From JAUILA01 sp964563925 (lineage in GTDB: Bacteria; Bacteroidota; Bacteroidia; Cytophagales; Cyclobacteriaceae), in NCBI GenBank assembly GCA_964563925.1, contig CAZLZD010000023.1, positions 1-64,000 of the forward strand: 64,000 bases of DNA. Direction: 5' to 3'. Every line of letters starts with the position of its first letter. Position 1 is the stretch's first letter. Under the pieces are notes generated by a model that searched no databases, had not been told where the DNA came from, and saw only the letters and a program-made list of their open reading frames with translations. The position numbers and the translations under genes are program-made. Shown piece by piece: positions 51,610-60,105 of this stretch.

Positions 51610-52344
51610 ATGACTAAGGACATCAAGCTGGCCGTCCTGATTGACGGCGATAATATTCCCTCGCGCTACATTAAGGAGATGATGGAGGAGATCACCAAAT
51701 ATGGAACTCCGACCATAAAGCGGATTTACGGGGACTGGACCAAGCCACACCTGGCAAAGTGGAAAAATCTTTTGCTGGAGAATGCGATTAACCCCATCCA
51801 GCAGTACAGCTACACCACTGGTAAAAATGCCACCGACAGCGCCATGATCATCGATGCCATGGATATTCTGTATTCCGGCAAGGTGAATGGGTTTTGTCTT
51901 GTCTCCTCTGATAGTGACTTCACCAAGCTTGCCACCCGTTTACGCGAGGCGGGGGTCAACGTCATCGGCATCGGGGAAAAGAAAACCCCTGACCCGTTTA
52001 TAGTAGCCTGTGATAAGTTTATCTATCTGGAGATCCTGCACAAGGAAAATGGCACCGAAGAAGGCTCGAAGGGCAAACAGTCCAAACAGGATGTGGACAA
52101 GGTTACCCCGAAGGTATTGCGGCTGCTCAGGCAATCAGTAAATGATGTGGCAGACGAAGACGGATGGGCCTTTCTCGGGGACGTCGGCTCCATGATCCTC
52201 AAGAAACAGCCCAATTTTGATTCCCGTAATTTTGGGTTTGACAAACTGACCCCTTTGTTCAAATCCACCAGGCAGTTTGAGATCGAGGAAAAGGACCAGG
52301 GCGGCGGACGGTTTAAGCTTATCTATGTGCGCAACAAGAAATAA
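51610..52344 (+). CDS. NYN-domain / OST-HTH (LOTUS) protein, LabA-like
   Basis: A 244-residue protein. Residues 1-150 form a NYN (PIN-like) nuclease fold: LAVLIDGDNIP with two acidic metal ligands, YGDWTKPHLAKW, TDSAMIIDAMDIL, and FCLVSSDSDFTKLATRL with the D-x-D pair. After a charged linker, residues about 170-240 make an OST-HTH/LOTUS domain (VLRLLRQSVNDVADEDG ... RQFEIEE). Proteins of this pairing are thought to bind or cut RNA. Monocistronic; convergent with the DinB-type gene directly at its stop. Confidence 0.85.
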   Translation: MTKDIKLAVLIDGDNIPSRYIKEMMEEITKYGTPTIKRIYGDWTKPHLAKWKNLLLENAINPIQQYSYTTGKNATDSAMIIDAMDILYSGKVNGFCLVSSDSDFTKLATRLREAGVNVIGIGEKKTPDPFIVACDKFIYLEILHKENGTEEGSKGKQSKQDVDKVTPKVLRLLRQSVNDVADEDGWAFLGDVGSMILKKQPNFDSRNFGFDKLTPLFKSTRQFEIEEKDQGGGRFKLIYVRNKK

Positions 52345-52989
52345 TCAGGAAATCCGGCTTTTAATGAGCTTGATCTGACCATTATGATTGGATTCATGTT
52401 CGCAGACATGAAACCATTTGCAATAGTTATTGGCCCCGCCCCAGAAGTTCTCATCCACCTCCATCAGCCATTCATCGTCGAGCTCGGCAAATTTCTGTCG
52501 TGTTTCCTCTCGGGTCGATTCAAGGATGTCCAGGTAGTAATCCAGGTCATTGCCCTTAATCTGCTCCCGTGCCTCGTCGCCGAGGTTCATTGCCACCCGG
52601 AAAGGTTCAAACTCGCTTGAGCCGGCCACATCCTGCGGTGGGATCCCTTCAAAGGTATTCAGCTGATACCATTTGTCAGTAGCTGCAAGGTGGTACAGCA
52701 TGGCCCCGATCGTATTGCTGTTTTCATCCAGCAGATAATCAAGTCCGGGTTGTCTCATTCCTTTCACCGAATTGAGCATTACAAAACGCATCCAGTCCAT
52801 CATGGAGAGGAGCGTACCGATATGCGGCGTATACCCCTCCCTCGGCCCGAGGATATTCAGATTGTCTGCAGGGGGATAATTCGGGACAGCCGGAGCTGAA
52901 AATCCGGTCAGCGCGGTCAATCCGGCACCACCCAGGGCAGTGGCGGCAGCGGTACGTACAAAATTGCGGCGGTTGGTCAGATGTTTCAT
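52345..52989 (-). CDS. Tat-exported DinB-family protein
   Basis: A 214-residue protein starting with a twin-arginine signal (NRRNFVRTAA, Arg7-Arg8) and a hydrophobic stretch. The mature part is a DinB four-helix bundle with three His candidates for a metal: AMLYHLAATDKW and WFHVCEHESNHNGQI. Tat export implies folding and metal loading in the cytoplasm. DinB enzymes are thiol transferases or hydrolases; which one is open. Promoter candidate at 53019-53026. Confidence 0.8.
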   Translation of the reverse strand: MKHLTNRRNFVRTAAATALGGAGLTALTGFSAPAVPNYPPADNLNILGPREGYTPHIGTLLSMMDWMRFVMLNSVKGMRQPGLDYLLDENSNTIGAMLYHLAATDKWYQLNTFEGIPPQDVAGSSEFEPFRVAMNLGDEAREQIKGNDLDYYLDILESTREETRQKFAELDDEWLMEVDENFWGGANNYCKWFHVCEHESNHNGQIKLIKSRIS

Positions 52990-53018
52990 GGGTAAGTCGT
53001 TGTTGGAGAATTAATTTA

Positions 53019-53026
53019 CAAAAATA
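53019..53026 (-). promoter_or_regulatory. -7 box (TATTTTTG) of the DinB-type gene
   Basis: Minus-strand TATTTTTG matches TAnnTTTG exactly, 29 bases before the start codon at 52989. Confidence 0.4.
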
Positions 53027-53045
53027 ATTTTGGTTTAAGCGGCTG

Positions 53046-55079
53046 TTATTCAGGCATCTTCACGTCTTCCCCCCATACATATTTCCCGAACCACTGCCAG
53101 TTATGCCAGGTGGCTGCAAGCCGTTCTTTGGGCTTGGTTATCCCATGACCAAACCCTTTGTATATGATCAGCTTTGTTTCCACGCCCACATCCTGCAGGC
53201 CCTGGTAGAGCTCGTAGGCATTGGGGACCGGAACCCGCCGGTCATACTCACCATGCTGGATCAGGGTAGGGGTGGTGGCATTATTAATGTAGGTCATCGG
53301 TGAGGTCTTTTCATAGATATCCTGGTCATTCCAGGGTGTTCCTTCCAGGTACTGACGGGTAAAGGGATGAATGTCGGTATTGACATAATAGGTCATCCAG
53401 TTGGAGATGCCTGCCCCCACTGATACGGCCTTAAATTTGTCCGAAGTCGTGGTAAGAAAGGCGGAGATATACCCGCCCTGTGACCAGCCCATCACCCCGA
53501 TCCGCTCGCTGTCGACCAGGCCTTCATTCTCCAGGTGAGCCACACCTGACAAGACATCCCAGGCATCCCCGACTCCCAGGTTGCGCACATTGAGTGAGCG
53601 GAATTTTTCGCCGTAGCCAGCTGAGCCCCGGTAGTTGGGTTGAAGGATAAGCGCTCCTTTATTCAGCCATTGTACCATCGGATAGACATAGGAGGGGACC
53701 GGTGACGGAACCGAAATTCCGGTAGGCCCGCCGTGTATCACCACCAGCAAAGGGTATTTTCTGGAGGGGTCATAATCTTTCGGTTTATGCAGCACTCCTT
53801 CAATCACGGTGCCATCCTCGCTTTCCCATTGGATCATTTCACTGTCGGAGGTGGCCCAGTTGGCTATCTGGTCAGACATGGTGCTGATTTTGCGTGTTTG
53901 CTTACCGGTAAAGGGTGCAGGTGATACATACACTTCTGTCAGGTCATCATCGTTTACCGCGGTAAAGGCCATTCTTTCGCCGTTTTTGGAGAATGACAGG
54001 TCAAATATCCGTTCCGGCCCGGCCATGATCATCTCCGTCTGCCCTGAGTTGGGGTTGACCCTGATTATTTTCCGCAATGATTTCTTAAACGCCAGCGCAT
54101 AGATCCCGCTGCCCGTCCATTCACCGCCGCTGATTTCTTCATCCAGGTCCATTGCCAGCTCCGTATTCTCCGAGCCGTCCGTATTGATCCTCAGCAGATG
54201 TCCGTTTTTGTAAAAGAAGGTTGTGGTATCGCCAAGAGCACTGCTGTAAAGGATTGCCTTTCCATCGGGTGACCAGTCAATGAGCTGGTCCACGCCCGGG
54301 TTCCTCACCAGGGGAACAAGTGTGGAATCGGACATCGTATAGAGGTAGATATCACTCCGGGCGAAGCTCAGAATATTCTGGTTGGGTACCAGGGTCAGTC
54401 CGATTTTCGAACCGTCCGGGGACCACTCGAAGCCCGCTACACTCAGCGTGCTGTCCGTCGGCAACTTTTTAGCCTGATGCACAGAGGGTGTGCTGTCACC
54501 AGGCAGGGGGCGCCTCACCAGCTGATCAGGATGAAAGTTGAGTATCCACAGCTCGGTTTTCCCGTACTCGGCATCCTCGACACTGTACCCGCCGTATTTC
54601 TTTTCCCTTTCTTCGTGCTTTTGATCGGCAGACTGGGTAAACAGCATACGTGTGCCGTCTGGTGACCACTCGAAACGCTGAACACCATTCGGCGCTTCGG
54701 TCAGCGGGAAAGATTCCCCTCCGGTGGCACGAATTACGTGTACCTGGGTCTTATTCCCTTTGTCTGACAGAAAGGCAAGCCAGTCTCCGGAGGGAGACCA
54801 TGCCGGTGAAGTGCTGCTGCCTGACGGGTTGTGGGTGAAGGGAAACGGGTTTCCGCCATCGCGTGACAGCCAGATCTCCGTATCGAATCTATTGTTTTCC
54901 CAGTCGGCCTGACCCACCTGGAAGGCTATATGATTGCCGTCCGGCGAGATAGCCGGATTACTGGCAGAAGCCAGTGAAATTACCTCTTCAAAAGAGGGCT
55001 CGTGAAGGTCCTGCCCGGAAGCCGGACAGGTACCTCCCACTAATAAGATTACCGTAAGGGCAAGAAACGAATGTCGCAT
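53046..55079 (-). CDS. Exported S9-family dipeptidyl/acylaminoacyl peptidase
   Basis: A 677-residue secreted serine peptidase (signal MRHSFLALTVILLVGGTCPA). A propeller (about 40-400) precedes the hydrolase domain with GWSQGGYISAF (Ser), QHGEYDRRVPV (Asp) and FGHGITKP (His). LVVIHGGPTG and NYRGSAGYGEKF are family markers. Like the S9 lipoprotein at 36272 it probably degrades peptides in the periplasm, but it lacks a lipobox. The start is ATG 55079. Confidence 0.88.
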   Translation of the reverse strand: MRHSFLALTVILLVGGTCPASGQDLHEPSFEEVISLASASNPAISPDGNHIAFQVGQADWENNRFDTEIWLSRDGGNPFPFTHNPSGSSTSPAWSPSGDWLAFLSDKGNKTQVHVIRATGGESFPLTEAPNGVQRFEWSPDGTRMLFTQSADQKHEEREKKYGGYSVEDAEYGKTELWILNFHPDQLVRRPLPGDSTPSVHQAKKLPTDSTLSVAGFEWSPDGSKIGLTLVPNQNILSFARSDIYLYTMSDSTLVPLVRNPGVDQLIDWSPDGKAILYSSALGDTTTFFYKNGHLLRINTDGSENTELAMDLDEEISGGEWTGSGIYALAFKKSLRKIIRVNPNSGQTEMIMAGPERIFDLSFSKNGERMAFTAVNDDDLTEVYVSPAPFTGKQTRKISTMSDQIANWATSDSEMIQWESEDGTVIEGVLHKPKDYDPSRKYPLLVVIHGGPTGISVPSPVPSYVYPMVQWLNKGALILQPNYRGSAGYGEKFRSLNVRNLGVGDAWDVLSGVAHLENEGLVDSERIGVMGWSQGGYISAFLTTTSDKFKAVSVGAGISNWMTYYVNTDIHPFTRQYLEGTPWNDQDIYEKTSPMTYINNATTPTLIQHGEYDRRVPVPNAYELYQGLQDVGVETKLIIYKGFGHGITKPKERLAATWHNWQWFGKYVWGEDVKMPE

Positions 55080-55145
55080 AATGTGGTGATTTGTGTATAT
55101 CAATTATACGACATTCAACCCATTACTTCTTTGCTGCTCTGGCAA

Positions 55146-57524
55146 TTATTCCATGCGGATGGTTTCTGTTGGGTTGGCAGAGGCCGCCCGGAATACCTTG
55201 AATCCGATCGTAGAGAATGCCATGATGAAAATGGCGATTACCGCCAGGCCAAATGAGAAAACCCCCGGTGTCACGTGATGCACCCAGATGGAATCCATCA
55301 ATCCGTTTGCCATGAAATAGCTGCCGGTGGCAGCCAGCAATGCCGCAATACTGAGAATGATCAGGTAGTTCCGGTTAATAAGGCTGATAATGCTTGAAAT
55401 GGATGCCCCCAGGACTTTACGCACCCCAATCTCCTTCATCCTTTTAATAATGGTGAGTGAAACCAGGCTGAAAAGGCCCATCACCGAAAGGAAGGTCGCA
55501 ATCAATCCCAGGGAGGCGAACATGACCAAGATGTTGTAATTGATCAGTGCCGAATCGGCAAATGACTCATTGAGAAAATAACCGGTATAACTTTGGTCGG
55601 GAAATAGCGCATGCCATTCACTGCGCAGATATTCATTGACCTCCCGGGCGTTTCCTGCTTCAAACCGGGCGGTTAGATAGCGATAATCGGTTTCAGGAAC
55701 ATAGCGAAGCATCAGCGGCTGGATTTCGACCCAGAAGCCATCGGTATATACATTTTTCATTACCCCGATTACATAGAGCTGGACCGTATCCATCCAAACC
55801 AGCTTTTGTCCAATCGGTTCGTCCCATCCGAATCGCTCCGCCATTTTTTCAGAAATAATTACCGACTCCTGCATATCTGTCTGCGACCCGGGACGAAAAT
55901 TTCTTCCTTCAATCAGTTCGTATCCTACGGTTTCGAAATAATCATCACCCACATGGAAAATATCGACATCATGTTCCTGATCTGCACTGATAATGGGGTC
56001 ATTCCGGTACGCTCCGTTAATCTGGTATTCCGATCCGGCGACGGACAACAGGAGCGGGTCATTCTCCACCCGGTTTTTAAAGACCTTCACCTCGTCTGCG
56101 GTATTAAACCGTACGGAAATGGTTTCGGCTGTATCGAATCCGACATCGAGGGATTCCTGGTACCGCGCGTTCTGATAGAAGATCACCCCGAACATGATGG
56201 CAATCAACGATATGGTAAACTGGGCGCCAAGCAGGATATTGGTAAAAACACTTGTACCTCCATATTTAAGGTTGCTTCGGAGAATGGCGGCCGGCTGGAA
56301 TTTGCTCACATAAAAGGCCGGGTAACTCCCCGCAAGGATACCGGTAGCAAATAATACGAACAGCAGGAACAGGTAAAATCGGGGATTTTCAGTGAAGTCA
56401 AGACGGATATCCAGGAAGGGCCACATGGCGCTGTAGGCCGGGACCAGGAAGAAGGCAATGATGAGGCCAATGACCATGGCGGTCGCACAAAGGAAAAAAT
56501 TCTCCAGCATAAACTGAATGATCAGCTGGCGGCGCATACCGCCCATGACCTTCCTTAAACCGATTTCTTTAAGGCGTTTACCAGCAATGGCCATCGAGGT
56601 ATTGGTGAAGTTGAAACAGGCAATGAGAAGAATAAGTATCGCCATGATTGCAGGTACCACGATCGCCGAGTTTGGCATTCCCCGTTCAAACCAATGCCCG
56701 TACACGATCCCTGAATCGGCCCTGGCGGGCATGCCCTGGAATGGTTCAAGATAATATCCCGATATCTGGAAGTCAATGCGGGCCGCATTCTGTACCTCCA
56801 CATACTTTGAATCAAGTTCCTGTTGAATGTCTGCCAGGTCGGAAGGGGAGCCAACCTTAATAAAGGTGGTAATCCATTGCTTCCAGTCGTTTTCACGGCC
56901 TTTCTCCTGGCCCAGGTAAACTTCCACATTGGCGATAAGTTCCCAGTCGGCAAAGGAGGAGTTCAAAGGTTTTTTCCTGAAAATGCCTGTTATAATGTGA
57001 TCTTCAGGTCCGTCCGGGGTATTGCGCGTAAATGTCTGTCCCAATGCATTGCCTTCAGGGAAATACGTCGCAGCCATTTTATCACTGATAAAAATACTTT
57101 TAGGATCTTCAAGTGAGGCAGGATCGCCGGAAAGAATGTCAAACCGGAAAAAATCAAAAACTGACGGGTCTGTATAGGCGATATTGGCGCCGAAGGTCTC
57201 ATCTTCGATGCGAAAATTGGTATAATCAGGCCTGACCCGAAGCAGGTCATCGATCTTCCCGATGTTGCCTGCAGCCGCGGCACCCACCGGGATGGGGGAA
57301 TAACCATAAAGCTGCTCCCGGTTATCCATAGGGCGGACCATGTCAATTCTGTATACATCACTGACGTCGAGCTGGTCTGCATCGAAACCCCGACCAAAAT
57401 TATAATTCAGATAAGCCACAATGCAACAGGCAATGGCTATGCCGAGTCCGAGTACGTTGATAATCACGAAGACCTTATTCTTCCAAAGACTCCGAAAGGT
57501 GATTTTGAGATAGTTGCGGATCAT
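55146..57524 (-). CDS. FtsX/MacB-type ABC permease (four helices in two pairs)
   Basis: A 792-residue permease of the MacB/FtsX type. A helix near residue 20 (FVIINVLGLGIAIACCIVAYL, quoted in part) is followed by a large periplasmic domain (about 45-280), three central helices, a second periplasmic domain and three more near the end, with repeated signature GLRKVMGGMRRQL and GVRKVLGASISSI. No ATPase gene is adjacent; in Bacteroidota these permeases are often scattered and share a remote ATPase. A strong promoter and a hairpin leader lie upstream (57574-57675). Confidence 0.88.
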   Translation of the reverse strand: MIRNYLKITFRSLWKNKVFVIINVLGLGIAIACCIVAYLNYNFGRGFDADQLDVSDVYRIDMVRPMDNREQLYGYSPIPVGAAAAGNIGKIDDLLRVRPDYTNFRIEDETFGANIAYTDPSVFDFFRFDILSGDPASLEDPKSIFISDKMAATYFPEGNALGQTFTRNTPDGPEDHIITGIFRKKPLNSSFADWELIANVEVYLGQEKGRENDWKQWITTFIKVGSPSDLADIQQELDSKYVEVQNAARIDFQISGYYLEPFQGMPARADSGIVYGHWFERGMPNSAIVVPAIMAILILLIACFNFTNTSMAIAGKRLKEIGLRKVMGGMRRQLIIQFMLENFFLCATAMVIGLIIAFFLVPAYSAMWPFLDIRLDFTENPRFYLFLLFVLFATGILAGSYPAFYVSKFQPAAILRSNLKYGGTSVFTNILLGAQFTISLIAIMFGVIFYQNARYQESLDVGFDTAETISVRFNTADEVKVFKNRVENDPLLLSVAGSEYQINGAYRNDPIISADQEHDVDIFHVGDDYFETVGYELIEGRNFRPGSQTDMQESVIISEKMAERFGWDEPIGQKLVWMDTVQLYVIGVMKNVYTDGFWVEIQPLMLRYVPETDYRYLTARFEAGNAREVNEYLRSEWHALFPDQSYTGYFLNESFADSALINYNILVMFASLGLIATFLSVMGLFSLVSLTIIKRMKEIGVRKVLGASISSIISLINRNYLIILSIAALLAATGSYFMANGLMDSIWVHHVTPGVFSFGLAVIAIFIMAFSTIGFKVFRAASANPTETIRME

Positions 57525-57573
57525 GTTGTTGTTTTTTGGGTTTGACCTTGAAGTGACTGTTTACCTAAAGATT

Positions 57574-57594
57574 CAACCCGCTGACCCCGGGTTG
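57574..57594 (-). promoter_or_regulatory. Leader hairpin before the FtsX-type permease gene
   Basis: CAACCCG-CTGACCC-CGGGTTG is a perfect 7-base stem in the predicted leader, 50 bases upstream of the start at 57524. A GC-rich element in an AT-rich leader points to an RNA element or a regulator site; no T-run follows. Confidence 0.4.
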
Positions 57595-57646
57595 CATCCG
57601 AAAGGAAATTTCAATACATAGAACCTTGTAAAACAAAGTAGTTGGT

Positions 57647-57675
57647 CAAATATACTAACGTTTCCGTGTTGTCAA
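57647..57675 (-). promoter_or_regulatory. Strong Bacteroidota promoter of the FtsX-type permease gene
   Basis: Minus-strand TTG (57673-57675), an 18-base spacer and TATATTTG (57647-57654) match the TTG / TAnnTTTG consensus fully. The transcription start would be near 57640, leaving a leader of about 115 bases that includes the hairpin at 57574-57594. Confidence 0.6.
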
Positions 57676-57693
57676 AAGAAAATCGTCTAAAAT

Positions 57694-58383
57694 TTATCTT
57701 ATGGGAAGGTCAGCAGGCACGAACAATGTCATGGTGGGGGTCAGATTCAAAGCGTCCACATGGACGGCATTACCTTCAAGAAGCGCATGAAGATGCAAAT
57801 TGGTTGAGTGATGGGTGAATATCCCTTTATGGTTACGCGAATAAAAACCGATCATATCTGTGTTTTCCGGTGGTTCGGTTGTTCCATGCATACCGGCATT
57901 GCGGTGTTTTGCGTGGGTGTGTACCGGGTCGGAAGGATCCCAGTCGATTACATGCCAGGAAACGGATTCGGGCTGGCCGGTCAGCCGGAAGGGGAAAGGG
58001 ACACTGACATTCATGGCATTGATCCAGGTTTCAAGCTGCGCCATGTTCATGATATTGTCAGGGATTTGAATGGTTTGCCATTCCGGCACGACGGAGTAAA
58101 CGAGTAACGCTGCATCTTTATCGCGTGACGTTTCCGTAACGACCTGTTGGCCTGCTACCCGGGACCAATACACGGTGCCATCTAAAATGACCAGCTCCCC
58201 TTCAAGGTTTTCTGCGGCTCCAAGTCCGTACACCCCCCTGATATCCGGTACATCTGCCATGCTGATCTGCGCACGTAGCTGGTGTGCCATAATCGTTCGA
58301 AGTGCGCCGGCTACGTGTACTTCCGGTGTATCCTGAAAAATGGTGATTGCCAGGCAAAAGAAAAGCGTGACTGATATATTCAT
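57694..58383 (-). CDS. Exported acetolactate decarboxylase-like protein
   Basis: A 229-residue protein with a hydrophobic N-terminus (MNISVTLFFCLAITIF). Two family marks of alpha-acetolactate decarboxylase are visible: NLEGELVILDGTVYWSR early, and the metal motif LHLHALLEGNAVHVDALNL late, where two His, a spacer and a third His align with the known zinc ligands. The family is normally cytoplasmic and makes acetoin; export and the short N-terminus suggest a changed role. It is the last gene of a three-gene operon with a serine hydrolase, each joined by ATGA overlaps. Confidence 0.72.
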   Translation of the reverse strand: MNISVTLFFCLAITIFQDTPEVHVAGALRTIMAHQLRAQISMADVPDIRGVYGLGAAENLEGELVILDGTVYWSRVAGQQVVTETSRDKDAALLVYSVVPEWQTIQIPDNIMNMAQLETWINAMNVSVPFPFRLTGQPESVSWHVIDWDPSDPVHTHAKHRNAGMHGTTEPPENTDMIGFYSRNHKGIFTHHSTNLHLHALLEGNAVHVDALNLTPTMTLFVPADLPIR

Positions 58384-58580
58384 GATTTCTGTCTCTTTTC
58401 CTTTTCCAGTTCACTTACCCGCCGCTTCAGCTGCTTCACGTGGTAATTCTGAAATACCATCATCGCCAGTACCGCAATGACAAAAATTGTATTACCGTAG
58501 GGGATATGAAGGATATTCATGACTGCGGCCACAATGATGATCAGGGCTGAAAGGCTGTAAACAATTTTTTCGTACTTCAT
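58380..58580 (-). CDS. Small two-helix membrane protein with coiled-coil tail
   Basis: A 66-residue protein with two hydrophobic helices (residues 7-45) and a charged helical tail (KQLKRRVSELEKEKRQ). Its start and stop overlap the neighbours by four bases each, so it is translated as part of the serine hydrolase operon. Function is unknown; the tail could bind another protein. Confidence 0.7.
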   Translation of the reverse strand: MKYEKIVYSLSALIIIVAAVMNILHIPYGNTIFVIAVLAMMVFQNYHVKQLKRRVSELEKEKRQKS

Positions 58581-59884
58581 TCTGTGCGTGTCATAACGAA
58601 TGACTGCCCGCCCTGGGTAAAGATCATCGAATCCTCGTCGGGCTTGAATTCAATGGTGACACCGGCAGGATCGAACGTAAAAGTGGTGTCGGTTTTACTG
58701 GTCAGCATAAAGGACGGCTGTCCGGTGCCCTGCCCGTAAAGGCTGTCTCCCTCCCTGAATATTTTCAGGTCAATGGGAATTTCCGGACTGGTGTATGTTC
58801 CGACATAACGGTCCAGGATCTTCGGACTGACCTTGTTAAATTCAGGAATTTCAAATGGCTCATCAAACAGGATGCTCAACGCCCCAATCATGATCGAGTT
58901 CAACGGGTAACGCACGCCGTTCGATAAATAAGTGATTGCCACCTTCTCCTCCCGGAAATAGCCGGTCAAAGACTGGAAGGCATCAATACCGCCTCCGTGT
59001 CCGAATGCCTTCTTTTCCCCGAATGGAAACTGCATCAATCCCAATCCGTAGCGATCCTGGATATCAATCATTTTATCCAGTGATTCCCCGGAAATGAGTT
59101 TCCCGCCAAACAGGCTGACCATGAACCGGTTAATATCACCGGCGGTCGAAACAATGGCTCCGGCTCCCTGCGGAAGGCTCATGTCTGTTTCTGTGGAAGG
59201 AGACCATCCTTTCTCGTATTTGTAGGAGAATGCTTCGCCGTCCTTTTCGCCAATCGGTCCGCCGTAATACGTATGCGCAAGTCCGCAAGGCCTGGCAATC
59301 CGATTGTAAAGTACCTCCGGGTAAGGATGTCCCGTGGCCTTTTCTATAATGAAGCTCAGCAATACATAATTCGTATTGGAGTACTCAAATTTCTCCCCGG
59401 GTTCGAATACCGTCCCGTTTGCCGTAAACAGTTCGATCATTTCCGGTGGGCTCATGGGTGATTCCATGTACGAGGGATAATCTTCCGCATTGGTGAAATT
59501 ATATAATCCGCTGCGGTGCCTGAGCAGATGCTCAATCGTTATTTTTTCTGCGTTGGGTATACCGGGATAGTAATCTGCAAGAGGGGTTTCGAGGGAGAGA
59601 AGATTTTCCTCAGTAAGTTGCAGTATGATGGCCGCCGTGAATATCTTCGATATAGAACCAATGCGGTACACGGTAGCCGGACCTGCTGCAGTTCGTTTCT
59701 TTGTGTCTGCGTAGCCGATCGACCGCTGATAGATTTCCTCGCCATCACGAAAAATTGACAGGCTGCCCATACCCTGATCTTCCGATTCGATCCGGTCCAG
59801 GAACGCATCCAGTTTTTCTTTGTCCGGAACCTGCGCCCTAAGGGAGAGCGGCAGGATTAAACATATATACAAGAGGTATTTCAT
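58577..59884 (-). CDS. Beta-lactamase-family serine hydrolase (S12, exported)
   Basis: A 435-residue exported hydrolase (signal MKYLLYICLILPLSLRAQ). Catalytic S-x-x-K in GSISKIFTA (Ser77, Lys80), Tyr in YSNTNYVLLSF, and third motif FGHGGGIDAF. A small beta-rich tail follows (YVGTYTSPEIPIDLKIF). It belongs to the D-alanyl-D-alanine carboxypeptidase/esterase group. The ATG at 59884 is used because the earlier in-frame start adds 48 residues with no signal. First gene of a three-gene operon; divergent from the second FtsX-type permease. Confidence 0.85.
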   Translation of the reverse strand: MKYLLYICLILPLSLRAQVPDKEKLDAFLDRIESEDQGMGSLSIFRDGEEIYQRSIGYADTKKRTAAGPATVYRIGSISKIFTAAIILQLTEENLLSLETPLADYYPGIPNAEKITIEHLLRHRSGLYNFTNAEDYPSYMESPMSPPEMIELFTANGTVFEPGEKFEYSNTNYVLLSFIIEKATGHPYPEVLYNRIARPCGLAHTYYGGPIGEKDGEAFSYKYEKGWSPSTETDMSLPQGAGAIVSTAGDINRFMVSLFGGKLISGESLDKMIDIQDRYGLGLMQFPFGEKKAFGHGGGIDAFQSLTGYFREEKVAITYLSNGVRYPLNSIMIGALSILFDEPFEIPEFNKVSPKILDRYVGTYTSPEIPIDLKIFREGDSLYGQGTGQPSFMLTSKTDTTFTFDPAGVTIEFKPDEDSMIFTQGGQSFVMTRTE

Positions 59885-59977
59885 GGTGTTTTGATATAGC
59901 ATTATCAGTGAAATTACTAAGAATCCGTGAGTTTTTGAATGATTCAAGATGAATGGTCCAAAAGGAGGGCAGAGGGC

Positions 59978-59991
59978 GTCCGAAAACGGAC
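59978..59991. promoter_or_regulatory. Upstream activator palindrome 1 of the sigma-54-type promoter
   Basis: GTCCG-AAAA-CGGAC is a perfect inverted repeat centred about 107 bases upstream of the predicted sigma-54 start. Its arms GTCC-N6-GGAC align with the second palindrome at 59997-60014. Confidence 0.6.
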
Positions 59992-59996
59992 ATGGT

Positions 59997-60014
59997 CTGT
60001 TCGTAATAGAACAG
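59997..60014. promoter_or_regulatory. Upstream activator palindrome 2 of the sigma-54-type promoter
   Basis: CTGTTC-GTAATA-GAACAG is a perfect 6-6-6 inverted repeat. Together with palindrome 1 it gives a common core GTYC-N6-GRAC. The two centres lie 21 bases apart, two helical turns, so one activator could bind both on one DNA face. Confidence 0.6.
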
Positions 60015-60065
60015 GCTTGTGGAGGCAAACCCTGTAAACCAGTAAATTAAGCCCTTTTAGCTCTC

Positions 60066-60080
60066 TGGCACTTCCTTTGT
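60066..60080 (+). promoter_or_regulatory. Sigma-54 (-24/-12) type promoter of the second FtsX permease
   Basis: TGGCAC-TTCCT-TTGT matches the sigma-54 consensus TGGCAC-N5-TTGC with one mismatch and exact spacing. The transcription start is expected near 60091, about 14 bases before the ATG at 60106. Two palindromes lie 75-115 bases upstream, the usual place for an NtrC-type activator. Confidence 0.7.
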
Positions 60081-60105
60081 CACTTTCAGGGAAACCCCAA
60101 AAGCC

